DNA of 64,000 nt from Ewingella americana (GTDB taxonomy: Bacteria > Pseudomonadota > Gammaproteobacteria > Enterobacterales > Enterobacteriaceae): contig NZ_RCZD01000003.1 of the NCBI RefSeq assembly GCF_006438725.1, forward strand, positions 310,001 through 374,000, read 5' to 3'. Numbering within the stretch: position 1 is the first letter of the stretch; each line of letters starts with the position of its first letter. Both the position numbers and the translations under genes were made by a program. Below the pieces are notes generated by a model. That model had not been told where the DNA came from and searched no databases. It worked only from the letters and a program-made list of their open reading frames with translations. Positions 9,885 through 20,726 of the stretch are shown here, piece after piece.

Positions 9885-10226
9885 AACATGCAGCAGTCAG
9901 CGTGCTGTGTCATGGTTTTATGCGCGCCAGTCTGTCGGCTACCGTGGCGATCTCGCTGGGTGCCAGCGCCGAAAAGCCCGGCAGCCAGCCATCGCGGGCA
10001 CCGGTTGAAGTCTGGGGGGCGGGTAGCCATCGTGGCGACAGTCGCGGCGTCGAGTCGTGATATCGCCAGCAGCGGTAAGACCTGTGGCGAGCGGGCCGTA
10101 ATGACCATCGGCTCCGGGCTGGATTTTTGGGTTCGCGACCAGCATCTGCTGGCTGAAGGGGAAGAGACCGGCGCTTATCCTGCCGGTCTTAGCCTTGACG
10201 ACTGTGGCTGTTGAATGATCAAAGGA
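9885..10226. other. GC-rich gap between ybiR and flk with no recognisable gene
   Basis: 342 bp with several overlapping short open frames on both strands (for example a 68-residue frame at 9939-10145 minus, and a 108-residue frame at 9888-10214 plus). None has a good ribosome site or a family I recognise. The composition looks coding-like, so it may be a decayed gene. A hairpin AGACCGGC (10165-10172) with GCCGGTCT (10182-10189) lies near the flk end and could end transcription from either side, though it lacks a T run. Confidence 0.5.
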
Positions 10227-11276
10227 TCAGAACAGTAACCACAACAGTATGACGACGACGATGAAGGCGATGAACGCTAAAGGCTTGCCGCCCAAAGATT
10301 GCATCGAAGGTGGCAGCATAGCGACAAACGGGTTCATGATCGGCTGCGGTTCGGTGCGTGAGACGGTGGTGAAGTCGTCATCCATTTTTTCAGGGCGCGG
10401 CGTACGATCAACCCGCTGGCTGAACAACACACCGACCAGATCGTTAAGCTGAGCGATATTCAGCGGTGTAACCGGCGTGGCGTTGAAGCGAGATTCCACA
10501 TACTCGCTAAGCTGATGAACTTCCTGCGCAGTGGCTGGTTGTTTGAGCACGCTAAGCAACGTGGTCAGCGTAGGCGTGGCGGTCGGCTGGCTGAGCGCGG
10601 CCTTCACCTGCATAAACTGGCTTAACAGCTGAAAATGGCGTGCAGGAATTGGCTCACCCACTTTTACACCGACCAGATTAAACAGCTCCTGCCACAGTTT
10701 TGCCGGTGCTTCACCCGTGGCTGCGCTGAGTTTAGTCACCAGCTGTTGCAGGTTATTATGCTCGGCTGGCAGCAAAGCGCGATCGGTAATAGGTGTTTGT
10801 TGCGGCTGAGGAATGGCCATCTCGCGGGTTTGTACCAGCAGGAACACCTGCTGCAACTGTTCATGGCTGAGCTGACTTAATACGGTATGACCAAAGTTTT
10901 GGCGAATGAAGTCGCTGACTGCCTGACGATTATTGCCCTGTGGCAGCAGCTCGGTCAGTTGTTGCAGTAGTTGGCGCGTGGAGTGGCTGTCCTGAGCCTG
11001 GGACAGTTTGCCTTGCAAAACCGTTTCGGCGCGGGAAAAAATCCCGGCGGTCAGTTCGGCGTCGTGTGGCAAAGCCAGTTCGTGGCGCAGCCCGGCCCAA
11101 ATCTCGGCGGACTTCATCGGTGTCAGCGCCATTAATTTGACGATGAGTTTTTCCAGAGTCGTGCGCTGTGCTGGCGTTAACGGCTGGTTTTCACCCGGCC
11201 CTGCGGGGACTGTCTGGCCATTCGGCTGTGCCCTGTTGTCGCCAATCGGCGTACCTGGACCACTCAAAGGTTGCAT
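10227..11276 (-). CDS. flk: Flagellar regulator Flk (tail-anchored membrane protein)
   Basis: A 349-residue homologue of Flk (RflH), an inner membrane protein that in Salmonella influences substrate switching and hook/P-ring assembly checkpoints in flagellar export. Family landmarks are MQPLSGPGTP at the N-terminus, GNNRQAVSDFIRQNFG, ITDRALLPAEHNNLQQLVTKL and a single C-terminal anchor LAFIAFIVVVILLWLLF. The central region is mostly helical and polar, so the bulk faces the cytoplasm. AAGGA precedes the ATG. It is divergent from pdxB, as in E. coli, but here a DMT/AraC pair is inserted between them. Confidence 0.9.
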   Translation of the reverse strand: MQPLSGPGTPIGDNRAQPNGQTVPAGPGENQPLTPAQRTTLEKLIVKLMALTPMKSAEIWAGLRHELALPHDAELTAGIFSRAETVLQGKLSQAQDSHSTRQLLQQLTELLPQGNNRQAVSDFIRQNFGHTVLSQLSHEQLQQVFLLVQTREMAIPQPQQTPITDRALLPAEHNNLQQLVTKLSAATGEAPAKLWQELFNLVGVKVGEPIPARHFQLLSQFMQVKAALSQPTATPTLTTLLSVLKQPATAQEVHQLSEYVESRFNATPVTPLNIAQLNDLVGVLFSQRVDRTPRPEKMDDDFTTVSRTEPQPIMNPFVAMLPPSMQSLGGKPLAFIAFIVVVILLWLLF

Positions 11277-11491
11277 ATCACCAGTCCTTCGCTGCTAGTT
11301 AAAACGGCGCAAAGCGCAGAAGCGCCACATCATACCTGCAAATTTAAGCAATCGACACCGCGAATACTCCGCCGTACAACTTATTCTTATGCATATTTTT
11401 TTTAGAATTTGTCAGGTGGCACGTGAAAGCAACAAATATCATGCTGCCCGCAGGGTTGCAGGCAGCAAAAAGGGAGATAAACCGGCGAGTC

Positions 11492-12385
11492 TTATTTCGT
11501 GACTTGCGCTTTTTCTGCGAACAGCGGGCGACGTAAACGCTGGGCGAGGATCACCCCGATAAGCGTGATGCCGCCGCCAATCAGGTGATAACTGTGCAGC
11601 TGTTCGTGCAGGAAAAGCACGGCGATGATGGCGGTAAAAATCGGCGAAAGATTCATGAAAATAGAGGTTTTATTGGCACCGAGGCGAATAACTCCTTGAA
11701 TCCACAGGAAAGGCGCAATGATGGACGCAGGGATCCCGGCGAAAAGCACCAGCGGAATATTGTGCGCATTCAACTCAACATTGCCCGCCAGCAGGAAGTT
11801 TGGCAGCAGCAAGAGCACGCCAAACAGAATCTGAACGTAGAGGGATTGCCAGTTCGGTAAAGGAATGGCCCAGCGTTTGGTCAGCACGCCATAAAGTGCG
11901 TAAGAGGCCGAAGCTGCGAACATCATCAACTCACCCCGGCCAATACCATGCTGCAACAGCTGCGCCGGGTCGCCCGCACTCACCAGCCAGACTAGCCCTG
12001 CCAGCGACAACATTCCGCCGAGCACAATCCCTACAGTCGGCATCACGCTGAGCAGCACCAGGCTTATCAATACGGTTAGCAGCGGGATCAGTGAATTGAG
12101 TATGCCCATAAACAGCGCGCTGACGCTGTGGGCCGCGTAGTACGCCAGGCTCTGATACAGCACCATGCCGAGCAGGCCGAGGATCAGCAGCTTCCACCAA
12201 TACTGTTTAATCGCTTTAAGATTGCGCAGGACGCCGGGCAAGACGAAAGGTGTCAGTGTCACCAGTGCCAGCAACCAGCGGTAGAAGGAGATTGCTGCCG
12301 GGTCGATGGCGGTGGCAGATGCTTTACTGACGACCGCATTCAACGACCAGATCAGTACTGCCAGCAGAGGGAAGAGAGCATTCAT
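11492..12385 (-). CDS. EamA-type DMT family transporter
   Basis: A 297-residue, 10-TM exporter made of two EamA repeats (about residues 1-140 and 150-285), starting MNALFPLLAVLIWSLNAVV. Substrates of this class are usually amino acids or metabolites, and none can be assigned here. I use the ATG at 12385; an upstream extension to 12511 has no hydrophobic or family content. It is divergent from an AraC regulator with 145 bp between, an arrangement that suggests the regulator controls it. Confidence 0.85.
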   Translation of the reverse strand: MNALFPLLAVLIWSLNAVVSKASATAIDPAAISFYRWLLALVTLTPFVLPGVLRNLKAIKQYWWKLLILGLLGMVLYQSLAYYAAHSVSALFMGILNSLIPLLTVLISLVLLSVMPTVGIVLGGMLSLAGLVWLVSAGDPAQLLQHGIGRGELMMFAASASYALYGVLTKRWAIPLPNWQSLYVQILFGVLLLLPNFLLAGNVELNAHNIPLVLFAGIPASIIAPFLWIQGVIRLGANKTSIFMNLSPIFTAIIAVLFLHEQLHSYHLIGGGITLIGVILAQRLRRPLFAEKAQVTK

Positions 12386-12530
12386 AAGTATAGGTTCGGG
12401 GCGTCCATGATTAAATCGTTGAGCTAGTGTACTGTTGTCTTGTTTGTTATATATAACGATAACCAGACAAGGATCTGCGCATTTCAGACAACATGTCGTT
12501 CGATTGCCCACCCTAGATTATAGGTCAGTG

Positions 12531-13307
12531 ATGTCTCAACATCGTTTTTACCCGTCGCTTTCTGAGAAACAACCTTCGACGCTGCTTTTTCGTGGTGAGA
12601 CGGTACTCGCTAATTCGGAATACGTTCTGCATTCTCATCCCTGGAGCCAGATCATCTGCGTGAAATCAGGGGTGATGGCAATGAACATCGAGGGACAGCG
12701 CTATCTGGTCCCGCGTGAGTTTGCGGTCTGGCTGCCTGCGGGCGCAGAACATTCCAGTTATAACCGTAAAACCACCCGCTTCTGCGCAATCGATATTTCG
12801 CGCGAACTGGATGTTGGCCTGCCCTCGAGCCCTTGTCTGTTGACTTTAACACCGATTTTTAATGCCATCGCCGACGACTGCTTTGCCCGAAACCTTATTG
12901 AACCGGCCACAGAAACTGACATGCGCATGGCGCGGGTTTTGCTGGATCAGATTAGCCAGGCACCGCGGCAGGAGACCTATTTGCCGACGTCACAATGTAG
13001 ACTGCTGGCGCCGGTATTAGCCGCGCTGGAGAAGAATCCGGCAGATAACACGTCGCTTGCACAATGGGCTGCGCGGGTTTATACCACTGAGCGTACCTTG
13101 TCACGCCGCTGCCAGCAGGATTTGGGCATGGGGTTTGCTGAATGGCGGCAACGGCTGCGTTTTTTGCATTCCATCTCGTTACTTGAGCAGGGAAAAATGG
13201 TTCATGATGTGGCACTGGAAGTGGGTTACAGCTCGTCGTCGGCATTTATTGCCATGTTCCAGCAAATTTCCGGGACCACGCCCCAACGTTTCCGTAATGA
13301 AAGGTAA
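12531..13307 (+). CDS. AraC family transcriptional regulator with cupin sensor
   Basis: A 258-residue regulator. The N-terminal cupin carries LHSHPWSQIICVKSGVM (about residues 33-52) and a PAGAEHSS motif. The C-terminal double HTH (about residues 155-258) ends with the family signature VALEVGYSSSSAFIAMFQQISGTTPQRFR, split here only for naming. The ATG at 12531 starts MSQHRFYPSL; an earlier in-frame start at 12435 would run into the divergent promoter region. It probably regulates the adjacent DMT exporter in response to an unknown small molecule. Confidence 0.85.
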   Translation: MSQHRFYPSLSEKQPSTLLFRGETVLANSEYVLHSHPWSQIICVKSGVMAMNIEGQRYLVPREFAVWLPAGAEHSSYNRKTTRFCAIDISRELDVGLPSSPCLLTLTPIFNAIADDCFARNLIEPATETDMRMARVLLDQISQAPRQETYLPTSQCRLLAPVLAALEKNPADNTSLAQWAARVYTTERTLSRRCQQDLGMGFAEWRQRLRFLHSISLLEQGKMVHDVALEVGYSSSSAFIAMFQQISGTTPQRFRNER

Positions 13308-13406
13308 GCCTGGTGCTTCGGCATTGGGATCTGTCGCCATTCGTGGCAAAATCGAGGTCCTCTTTATTTTCTGTTTTTTCCTTGGCACAGCCTGCCGGAG
13401 ATACCC

Positions 13407-14534
13407 GTGAAAATCCTGGTTGATGAAAATATGCCGTATGCCGTCGAGCTATTCAGCCGACTGGGCAACGTTCAGGCCGTTCCTGGCCGCCCGATTCCGC
13501 AAGATGCGCTCAATGATGCCGACGCACTGATGGTGCGTTCCGTCACCAAAGTGAACGAGAGTTTGCTGGTCGGTAAGTCAGTGAAATTTGTCGGTACAGC
13601 CACGGCGGGTACCGATCACGTGGATGACGCCTGGTTACAGCAGCAGGGGATCGGGTTCTCTGCGGCACCGGGCTGTAACGCCATTGCCGTGGTGGAATAC
13701 GTTTTCTCGGCGTTGCTGATCATTGCCCAGCGCGATGGTTTCCAACTGCGGGATAAAACCGTGGGTATTATCGGCGTAGGTAACGTTGGCTCACGCCTCA
13801 ACGACCGTCTGCGGGCGCTGGGTGTGCGCACGTTGTTGTGTGACCCTCCGCGTGCAGATCGTGGCGATGAAGGCGATTTTTCCCCGCTGGAACAACTGGT
13901 GGCTGAAGCCGATGTGCTGACGTTTCACACGCCGTTGAATATGTCCGGGCCTTATGCCACGCATCATCTGGTGGATGCCGGTTTGCTGGCGCGTCTGCCT
14001 GCGGACCGCATTTTAATTAATGCCTGCCGTGGTGAAGTGGTGGATAACGCCGCACTGCTCGATGCCCTGAATGGGCCGAAAAAGCTGACCGCCGTTCTTG
14101 ATGTGTGGGAGCCTGAACCTGAACTGTCGCTGGCCCTGTTGGAAAAAGTCGCCATTGGCACTGCGCATATCGCCGGTTACAGCCTTGAGGGGAAAGCGCG
14201 TGGCACCACGCAGGTGTTCGAGGCATTCAGCCAGTTTATTGGTGAACCGCAAAAAGTGCCGCTGGAAACCTTGCTGCCTGCGCCGGAGTTTCCGGTTGTC
14301 AGTTTCTCTGGGGAACTGAATGAAGCCAGACTGCTGAGACTTATTCACTTAGTGTATGATGTGCGCCGCGATGATGCGCCACTGCGTCGTGTTGCCGGTC
14401 AGCCGGGTGAATTTGACAAGCTGCGTAAGTTCTATGAAGAACGGCGCGAGTGGTCATCACTGCGGGTGATTTGTGATAATACGGCCACCGCCGAGTTACT
14501 CAACAAGCTGGGGTTCGCTGCGGTTCAGGGCTGA
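13407..14534 (+). CDS. pdxB: Erythronate-4-phosphate dehydrogenase PdxB
   Basis: PdxB oxidises 4-phosphoerythronate in the DXP-dependent pyridoxal phosphate pathway. The 375-residue protein has the D-2-hydroxyacid dehydrogenase layout: NAD-binding [13 protein letters not shown], catalytic Arg in [10 protein letters not shown], Glu in LDVWEPEPE and His in GTAHIAGYS. The C-terminal dimerisation domain typical of PdxB follows (about 285-375). It heads the conserved pdxB-usg-truA cluster. The short gap to usg (116 bp) has no obvious terminator, so co-transcription is likely. Confidence 0.97.
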   Translation: MKILVDENMPYAVELFSRLGNVQAVPGRPIPQDALNDADALMVRSVTKVNESLLVGKSVKFVGTATAGTDHVDDAWLQQQGIGFSAAPGCNAIAVVEYVFSALLIIAQRDGFQLRDKTVGIIGVGNVGSRLNDRLRALGVRTLLCDPPRADRGDEGDFSPLEQLVAEADVLTFHTPLNMSGPYATHHLVDAGLLARLPADRILINACRGEVVDNAALLDALNGPKKLTAVLDVWEPEPELSLALLEKVAIGTAHIAGYSLEGKARGTTQVFEAFSQFIGEPQKVPLETLLPAPEFPVVSFSGELNEARLLRLIHLVYDVRRDDAPLRRVAGQPGEFDKLRKFYEERREWSSLRVICDNTATAELLNKLGFAAVQG

Positions 14535-14650
14535 GGCCTTAACCCGACCTTAAGTTTTTATGCTTAAAGTGGCTCCACGACTCTTTTGCTGGAGGGCGGT
14601 AATTGCCGCCCCTTTGTATTTTGTACGACTCATTTTTGGAGAATACCAAC

Positions 14651-15664
14651 ATGTCTGATGGCTGGAATATCGCGCTGCTCGGCGCCACGGGCGCAGTAGG
14701 TGATGCGTTACTGGATCTGCTGGCTGAACGTCAGTTCCCGGTTGGTGAACTCTTCCCCCTGGCGAGCGAACGCAGCGCCGGTCAGACTATCCGTTACAAC
14801 GGCAAAAGTCTGCGCGTGCAAAATGCCGCCGAATTTGACTGGTCGCAGGTGCAGTTAGCGTTTTTCGTCGCTGGCGCAGAAGCCTCCGCGCAGTTTGCTG
14901 ACGAAGCGGCCAATCAGGGCTGCCTGGTTATTGACAGCAGCGGTCTGTTTGCCATGGAACATGACATTCCGCTGGTGGTCCCTGGCGTAAACCCGGACTC
15001 CCTGGCTCATTATCGCAACCGTAATATCGTGGCGGTGGCTGACAGCCTGACCAGCCAATTATTGACAGCGATTAAACCGCTGACGGAACAGGCCGGTTTA
15101 GCGCGTCTTCACGTCACTTCGCTGTTGTCTGTTTCCGCGCTGGGTAAAGTGGCCGTGGATGACCTGGCTGGGCAAAGCGCCCGTCTGCTTAACGGCATTC
15201 CGGCAGAAGAGGGCGGACTCTTTAGTAAGCAGTTGGCGTTTAATCTGTTACCTCTGCTCAATGATGAGGAGGGCAGCGTGCGTCAGGAGCGCCGTCTGGT
15301 AGATCAGGTGCGTAAAGTGCTGCAAAACGACGGCCTGCCGATCTCAGTCAGCTGCGTGCAGTCGCCGGTATTTTACGGCCACGCGCAGGTGGTGCATATG
15401 GAAGGTCTGCGCCCGTTATCCGCAGAAGAAGCGCGTACTGAACTTGAACGTATCGACGATATCAACCTCAGCGAAGAGGATGATTTCCCGACGCAGGTCA
15501 GCGATGCTTCCGGCAATGCCAACCTGAGTATCGGCTGTCTGCGCAATGATTACGGTATTCCTGAAATACTGCAGTTCTGGTCAGTGGCGGATAACGTTCG
15601 TTTTGGTGGTGCACTGATGGCAGTGGAAACTGCTGAGAAACTGATTGGGGAGTATTGGTACTGA
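14651..15664 (+). CDS. usg: USG-1 protein, aspartate-semialdehyde dehydrogenase-like pseudoenzyme
   Basis: A 337-residue protein with the ASD fold: Rossmann start [18 protein letters not shown] and C-terminal [17 protein letters not shown]. The catalytic cysteine of true ASD is absent: the corresponding segment reads [12 protein letters not shown], as I recall for E. coli Usg. It is therefore unlikely to be a working dehydrogenase and its role is unknown. TTTTTGGAG precedes the ATG. Its stop codon shares one base with the truA start, so the two are translationally coupled. Confidence 0.93.
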   Translation: MSDGWNIALLGATGAVGDALLDLLAERQFPVGELFPLASERSAGQTIRYNGKSLRVQNAAEFDWSQVQLAFFVAGAEASAQFADEAANQGCLVIDSSGLFAMEHDIPLVVPGVNPDSLAHYRNRNIVAVADSLTSQLLTAIKPLTEQAGLARLHVTSLLSVSALGKVAVDDLAGQSARLLNGIPAEEGGLFSKQLAFNLLPLLNDEEGSVRQERRLVDQVRKVLQNDGLPISVSCVQSPVFYGHAQVVHMEGLRPLSAEEARTELERIDDINLSEEDDFPTQVSDASGNANLSIGCLRNDYGIPEILQFWSVADNVRFGGALMAVETAEKLIGEYWY

Positions 15665-16503
15665 TGTCTGAAGAGTTTACCCCTGAACGGCAGACGCCGC
15701 CGGCGACTTCTGTTGCCGGGCGTATTGCGTTAGGGATTGAATATGATGGCAGCGCCTATTTTGGCTGGCAGCGTCAGCCCGACGCGTCAAGCGTTCAGGC
15801 CTGTCTGGAAAAAGCACTTAGCCGTGTGGCCGATACGCCTATCACTGTGCTTTGTGCAGGGCGTACAGATACCGGCGTCAGCGCGACTGGCCAGGTGGTG
15901 CATTTTGACACCCCGGTGTTGCGTAAAGAAGCCGCATGGACGATGGGGGTGAATACCCATTTGCCAAAAAATATCTCGGTACGCTGGATGAGCGAAGTGG
16001 CGGACGATTTCCACGCCCGTTTCAGCGCCACTGCGCGCCGCTACCGCTACATTATTTACAACAACCGTTTCCGCTCCGCCATTTTGCAGACAGGTATCAC
16101 CCATGTGCATTTGCCACTGGACGTTGAAAAAATGCAGCGTGCCGGTCAGGCACTGCTGGGTGAGAACGATTTCACCTCGTTTCGCGCCTCACAGTGCCAG
16201 TCCCGCACGCCGTGGCGCTACATGATTCACCTTAACGTTAGCCGCCACGGTAATTATGTGGTGGTGGATGTGAAAGCCAATGCGTTTGTTCATCATATGG
16301 TGCGCAACATTGTGGGCAGCCTGATTGAAATTGGCGCAGGCGCACAGCCAGAAAACTGGATGGCTGAGCTGCTGGCGGCCAAAGACCGTAATCTGGCGGC
16401 GGCGACGGCCAAGGCGGAAGGGCTGTATCTGGTCTCAGTGGATTACCCGGAGAAGTTTGGGTTGCCAAAATTGAACATGGGGCCGCTGTTTTTAGCGGAC
16501 TGA
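15664..16503 (+). CDS. truA: tRNA pseudouridine(38-40) synthase TruA
   Basis: TruA isomerises uridine to pseudouridine at positions 38-40 in the tRNA anticodon stem-loop. The 279 residues contain the catalytic Asp69 in [19 protein letters not shown], the RRYRYIIYN segment and the C-terminal [15 protein letters not shown]. The ATG at 15664 overlaps the usg stop by one base. An in-frame upstream start at 15655 is possible but less consistent with coupling. Confidence 0.97.
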   Translation: MSEEFTPERQTPPATSVAGRIALGIEYDGSAYFGWQRQPDASSVQACLEKALSRVADTPITVLCAGRTDTGVSATGQVVHFDTPVLRKEAAWTMGVNTHLPKNISVRWMSEVADDFHARFSATARRYRYIIYNNRFRSAILQTGITHVHLPLDVEKMQRAGQALLGENDFTSFRASQCQSRTPWRYMIHLNVSRHGNYVVVDVKANAFVHHMVRNIVGSLIEIGAGAQPENWMAELLAAKDRNLAAATAKAEGLYLVSVDYPEKFGLPKLNMGPLFLAD

Positions 16504-16564
16504 TTTTGTTGTAACACATTGTTTAACCTGGCGCATTTGGGCGCTTAAAAAGGCGATTAACTAG

Positions 16565-17233
16565 ATGGACTTTATCCACTTTGTTATTGATTTCATTCTC
16601 CATATCGATGTGCATCTGGCAGAGTTGGTAGCACAGTACGGGGCCTGGGTTTACGGCATCCTGTTCCTGATCTTGTTTTGTGAAACAGGACTGGTGGTTA
16701 CGCCGTTCCTACCGGGGGATTCCCTGCTGTTTGTCGCCGGTGCGCTGGCCGCACTGCCGGGTAATGATCTGAATGTGCATTTGATGGTGTCTCTGATGGC
16801 TGTTGCGGCTATTGTGGGTGACGCGCTGAACTACACCATTGGCCGCTTGTTTGGCGAACGTTTATTCAGGAACCCGAATTCCAGGATTTTCCGGCGTAGT
16901 TATTTGGATCAAACGCACAAGTTTTATGAGAAACATGGCGGCAAAACGATTATTCTTGCGCGCTTCGTGCCGATTGTTCGCACGTTTGCGCCTTTTGTCG
17001 CCGGTATGGGGCATATGTCATATCGCCACTTTGCTGCGTATAACGTGATTGGTGCGCTGGTTTGGGTGCTGTTATTTACCTATGCTGGCTATCTTTTTGG
17101 CAATGTGCCGATTGTGCAGAACAATCTGAAATTGTTGATTGTGGCGATCATCGTCCTTTCTATTTTGCCGGGCGTGATAGAAATTTGGCGGCACAAGCGT
17201 GCAGCGGCGAAGGAAAAGCGTCAGCAAGGCTAG
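16565..17233 (+). CDS. dedA: DedA family membrane protein
   Basis: A 222-residue inner membrane protein of the DedA/SNARE-associated family, thought to act in lipid flipping or proton-dependent membrane homeostasis. Characteristic elements are [15 protein letters not shown], the re-entrant region, [14 protein letters not shown] and the [16 protein letters not shown] motif with the conserved arginines. The tail is basic ([13 protein letters not shown]). It sits between truA and accD as in other enterobacteria. Confidence 0.95.
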   Translation: MDFIHFVIDFILHIDVHLAELVAQYGAWVYGILFLILFCETGLVVTPFLPGDSLLFVAGALAALPGNDLNVHLMVSLMAVAAIVGDALNYTIGRLFGERLFRNPNSRIFRRSYLDQTHKFYEKHGGKTIILARFVPIVRTFAPFVAGMGHMSYRHFAAYNVIGALVWVLLFTYAGYLFGNVPIVQNNLKLLIVAIIVLSILPGVIEIWRHKRAAAKEKRQQG

Positions 17234-17508
17234 GCAAAGGTCAGCAATGCAGGACGTTTGATAGTGCGAAAGCGTTAAAATTAGAGGCATTAAACCAAAG
17301 GCTTCGACCAGTTTTTTATCCACAGCGTCGGGCCGTTATGGTTTAATGAGCGACATTTATGGTCTGTTCCTGCGAGCAACCCTTCCGTGCCGCGTCTGTT
17401 TTGCCATCTGGCATCAGGGTGGTCGGACGTTTTGGGTAGGTTTCAGGGGACTTGTTACAGCATGAACAGCGGACTGGCTTCGGCCGGGTTCAAACAGAAA
17501 GGTCATCG

Positions 17509-18426
17509 ATGAGCTGGATTGAACGAATTCTTAATAAGAGCAACGTCTCGCAAACCCGTAAGGCAAGTATTCCTGAGGGCGTCTGGACTAAATGTGATAG
17601 CTGCGGGCAGGTACTTTACCGCGCCGAGCTTGAACGCAATCTCATGGTTTGCCCGAAGTGCGACCATCACATGCGCATCTCTGCGCGGATGCGCCTCTTC
17701 ACCTTTATGGATGAAGGCAGCGAGGTTGAGTTAGGCAGCGAGCTTGAGCCTAAAGATATTCTGAAGTTTAAAGACTCCAAAAAATACAAAGACCGTCTGG
17801 TTGCAGCACAAAAAGAAACCGACGAGAAAGACGCGATGGTGGTCATGAAAGGCACGCTGTACGGCATGCCAATCGTGGTTGCGGCATTTGAATTCGCCTT
17901 CATGGGCGGTTCAATGGCTTCTGTAGTTGGGGCGCGTTTTGTCCGTGCCGTTGAGCAGGCGATGGAAGATAACTGCCCGTTGGTCTGTTTCTCAGCCAGT
18001 GGTGGCGCACGTATGCAAGAAGCACTGATGTCGCTGATGCAAATGGCGAAAACCAGTGCGGCGCTGGCAAAATTGCAGGAACGCGGTCTGCCTTATATTT
18101 CCGTCATGACTGACCCGACTATGGGCGGTGTTTCCGCCAGTCTGGCTATGCTGGGTGACATCAACGTCGCCGAACCGAAAGCGCTGATCGGTTTTGCCGG
18201 TCCTCGCGTTATCGAACAAACGGTGCGTGAAAAACTGCCGCCGGGCTTCCAGCGCAGTGAATTCCTGATTGAAAAGGGCGCGATCGACATGATTGTCCGT
18301 CGTCCTGATTTACGTCCAAAGTTAGGTAGCGTTTTAGCCAAACTGACCGGTCAACCTGAGCCTAAAGTGGCAGAAGTTCAGGCGACCATCAGCGGTAATG
18401 CTGCTGATAACCATCAGGATGCCTGA
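17509..18426 (+). CDS. accD: Acetyl-CoA carboxylase carboxyltransferase subunit beta AccD
   Basis: AccD with AccA transfers carboxyl from biotin to acetyl-CoA, the first step of fatty acid synthesis. The 305 residues open with a four-cysteine zinc ribbon (CDSCG ... CPKC, about residues 27-49), which in E. coli also binds nucleic acid for autoregulation, followed by the crotonase-like core with [17 protein letters not shown] and [16 protein letters not shown]. The ATG at 17509 gives the canonical MSWIERI start. The 275 bp upstream have no gene and probably hold its promoter and leader. Confidence 0.97.
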   Translation: MSWIERILNKSNVSQTRKASIPEGVWTKCDSCGQVLYRAELERNLMVCPKCDHHMRISARMRLFTFMDEGSEVELGSELEPKDILKFKDSKKYKDRLVAAQKETDEKDAMVVMKGTLYGMPIVVAAFEFAFMGGSMASVVGARFVRAVEQAMEDNCPLVCFSASGGARMQEALMSLMQMAKTSAALAKLQERGLPYISVMTDPTMGGVSASLAMLGDINVAEPKALIGFAGPRVIEQTVREKLPPGFQRSEFLIEKGAIDMIVRRPDLRPKLGSVLAKLTGQPEPKVAEVQATISGNAADNHQDA

Positions 18427-18599
18427 TTGACCAGGGTAAAAGCCGGTCAGTCATAACGGAACGCGTGGGCATTCCACGCATTCCCGCCAGCAGGCCGTGC
18501 TTTTATTCTGTTTGTCGCATCTGACAAAGGGGCATTGCCTGCTGTCGAGCTTGGGTAATGTCGTGTCTGAGTGAACCTAATACAGGTTGGACGAGACTC

Positions 18600-19871
18600 A
18601 TGCAGAATCAAATTATTCCTCAAGCCACGTCGCCTTTGGCCGCGTGGCTTTATTATCTCGAACACCTCCATTCTCAGGCAATAGAGCTAGGGCTAGATCG
18701 CGTCAAAGCCGTCGCCAGCAAACTGGATCTGTTGCAACCCGCACCCTTCGTCTTCACTGTCGCCGGTACTAACGGCAAAGGCACCACCTGCCGCACGCTG
18801 GAAGCGATTCTTATCGCTGCCGGGTTACGCGTCGGGGTCTACAGTTCGCCGCATCTGGTGCGTTACACCGAGCGGGTACGTATTCAGGGGGAAGAACTGT
18901 CGGAGGAAGCACATTGTCGATCTTTTGCTACGCTTGAAGCCGGACGCGGAGATATCTCCCTGACCTATTTCGAGTACGGCACACTGTCGGCTTTGCGCTT
19001 GTTTAAGGATGCCAAACTCGACGTGGTGATCCTAGAAGTCGGCCTCGGCGGGCGGCTTGATGCCACCAATATTGTCGATGCCAATGTCGCCGTGGTGACC
19101 AGCATTGCGCTCGACCACACCGACTGGCTCGGCTCTGACCGTGAAAGTATCGGGCGTGAGAAAGCCGGGGTGTTCCGTGGCAATAAACCCGCCATTGTCG
19201 GCGAGCCAGATATGCCGCAGTCGATTGCCGATGTGGCCGCTGAAAAAGGTGCTGATTTATACCGCTTGGGTGAACGCTGGAATTACCGCGTTGTGGGCGA
19301 CCGCTGGCGCTGGGAAGCGCAGGATGGGGAGGTGCTGGATGATTTACCGGTGCCCAACGTCCCGCTGCCCAATGCCGCCACGGCGCTGGCCGCGTTACAC
19401 TACTGCGCGCTGAATATTCCCGAGACGGCCATTCGCAGTGGTTTGCAACAGGCCCAATTGCCGGGCCGTTTCCAGACTGTGAGCGAGTCGCCAAGACTTA
19501 TTCTGGATGTCGCGCATAACCCCCATGCCGCCGGTTATCTGGCAGGGCGTCTGGCCCAACTGCCGCGCCACGGTGGCAAAGTACGGGCCGTCGTGGGTAT
19601 GTTGCATGACAAAGATATCGCCGGAACGCTGGCCTGTCTGGCACCGCAAATTGATCAATGGTATTGCGCACCGCTGGAAGGCCCGCGCGGTGCCAGCGTA
19701 GAAGAATTGGCCGTGCATCTGACGCAAGCGCATCAGTTCACGGACGTCGTTAGTGCCTGGCAACAGGCGATGCAGGATGCTGATAGTCAGGATATTGTGA
19801 TTGTCTGCGGATCATTTCATACCGTAGCGCACGTGATGGCTGCTTTAGACGCGGGGAAAACCAGTGGCTAG
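18600..19871 (+). CDS. folC: Bifunctional folylpolyglutamate/dihydrofolate synthase FolC
   Basis: FolC ligates dihydropteroate to glutamate and then extends folates with further glutamates, using ATP. The 423-residue protein shows the Mur-ligase type P-loop VAGTNGKGTTC (about residue 55), SPHLVRYTERVRI, DVVILEVGLGGRLDATN, and the C-terminal domain with DVAHNPHAAGYLA. I use the ATG at 18600 (MQNQIIPQATSPLAAWL). Its end overlaps dedD by 8 bp, so the two are co-translated. Confidence 0.96.
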   Translation: MQNQIIPQATSPLAAWLYYLEHLHSQAIELGLDRVKAVASKLDLLQPAPFVFTVAGTNGKGTTCRTLEAILIAAGLRVGVYSSPHLVRYTERVRIQGEELSEEAHCRSFATLEAGRGDISLTYFEYGTLSALRLFKDAKLDVVILEVGLGGRLDATNIVDANVAVVTSIALDHTDWLGSDRESIGREKAGVFRGNKPAIVGEPDMPQSIADVAAEKGADLYRLGERWNYRVVGDRWRWEAQDGEVLDDLPVPNVPLPNAATALAALHYCALNIPETAIRSGLQQAQLPGRFQTVSESPRLILDVAHNPHAAGYLAGRLAQLPRHGGKVRAVVGMLHDKDIAGTLACLAPQIDQWYCAPLEGPRGASVEELAVHLTQAHQFTDVVSAWQQAMQDADSQDIVIVCGSFHTVAHVMAALDAGKTSG

Positions 19872-20658
19872 TAAGTTTCAAAATCGTCTGGTCGGGACCA
19901 TCATTCTGGTCGCGCTTGGCGTGATCATTTTGCCGGGTTTGCTCGACGGGAAGAAAAAGCATTATGAAGATGAATTTGCTTCGATTCCGTTAGTCCCTAA
20001 ACCAGGCGATGCGCAGGAGCAGGACGTGATACCGCCGGTGTCGCAGTCGTTGCCAGCCCAGCCACCGGAAGGGGCACAGGATGCGGTACAGGGTCAGGGC
20101 AATACGACGTCCCAACCGGCAAACACCGGTCAGGAGTTACCGGATGACGCCGAAGTACAACCGGTAACGCCGGTTGCGCCTGTGACGACCCGGCCTGAGC
20201 CGAAAAAGCAGGTTCAGCCTGCTCGCCCGGCCCCATCCCCGACCAAACCTAAAGTGATTGAACCAAAGCCAATGGTTGAAGCCAAACCGGTAGAAAAACC
20301 GAAAGCTGTTCAGCCTAAACCGGTTGAACAGCCTAAAGTGACGGAACAACCGAAAGCCGTTGAGCCACCGAAAATAGAGAACAAACCACAGCCGGAAGAA
20401 AAAGCGCCAACGGGGCAATCATATGTCGTGCAGTTGGGTGCGCTGAAAAATGCGTCCAAAGCCAACGAGATTGTCGCCAGCCTGCGTTTATCGGGTTTCC
20501 GTGCCTATACCGTTCCAGGTACGCCGGTGCAGGGGCAAATTACCCGCGTCTTCGTCGGTCCTGATGCGTCGAAACAGAAGCTGGAGTCGGCACTGCCTCA
20601 AATGAATCAGATCAGCGGGCTGAGTGGGCAAATACGCGCATACAGCGCCGGGCACTAA
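19864..20658 (+). CDS. dedD: Cell division protein DedD (SPOR domain)
   Basis: A 264-residue bitopic division protein. A short cytoplasmic tail and one TM helix (about residues 10-27, GTIILVALGVIILPGLLDG) precede a long Pro/Lys/Glu-rich periplasmic linker (about 45-180) with imperfect PKPVEQPK-type repeats, then a SPOR domain (about 185-262, SYVVQLGALKNASKANEIV) that binds denuded peptidoglycan at the septum. The start is GTG at 19864, inside the end of folC. Confidence 0.94.
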   Translation: MASKFQNRLVGTIILVALGVIILPGLLDGKKKHYEDEFASIPLVPKPGDAQEQDVIPPVSQSLPAQPPEGAQDAVQGQGNTTSQPANTGQELPDDAEVQPVTPVAPVTTRPEPKKQVQPARPAPSPTKPKVIEPKPMVEAKPVEKPKAVQPKPVEQPKVTEQPKAVEPPKIENKPQPEEKAPTGQSYVVQLGALKNASKANEIVASLRLSGFRAYTVPGTPVQGQITRVFVGPDASKQKLESALPQMNQISGLSGQIRAYSAGH

Positions 20659-20726
20659 ACCCAGACCTTCTTGCTTCAACGCCCATGGCTTGGGCTTGGT
20701 CTGAACTTATTGCTGTTAAATGATTG

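Noticed and set aside
11442-11467. Hairpin TGCTGCC/GGCAGCA downstream of the DMT gene as a terminator
   Set aside because: The T run is on the wrong side for the minus-strand gene and no T run follows on the plus strand.
14651-15664. Second functional aspartate-semialdehyde dehydrogenase
   Set aside because: The catalytic cysteine is missing and position next to pdxB and truA identifies Usg.
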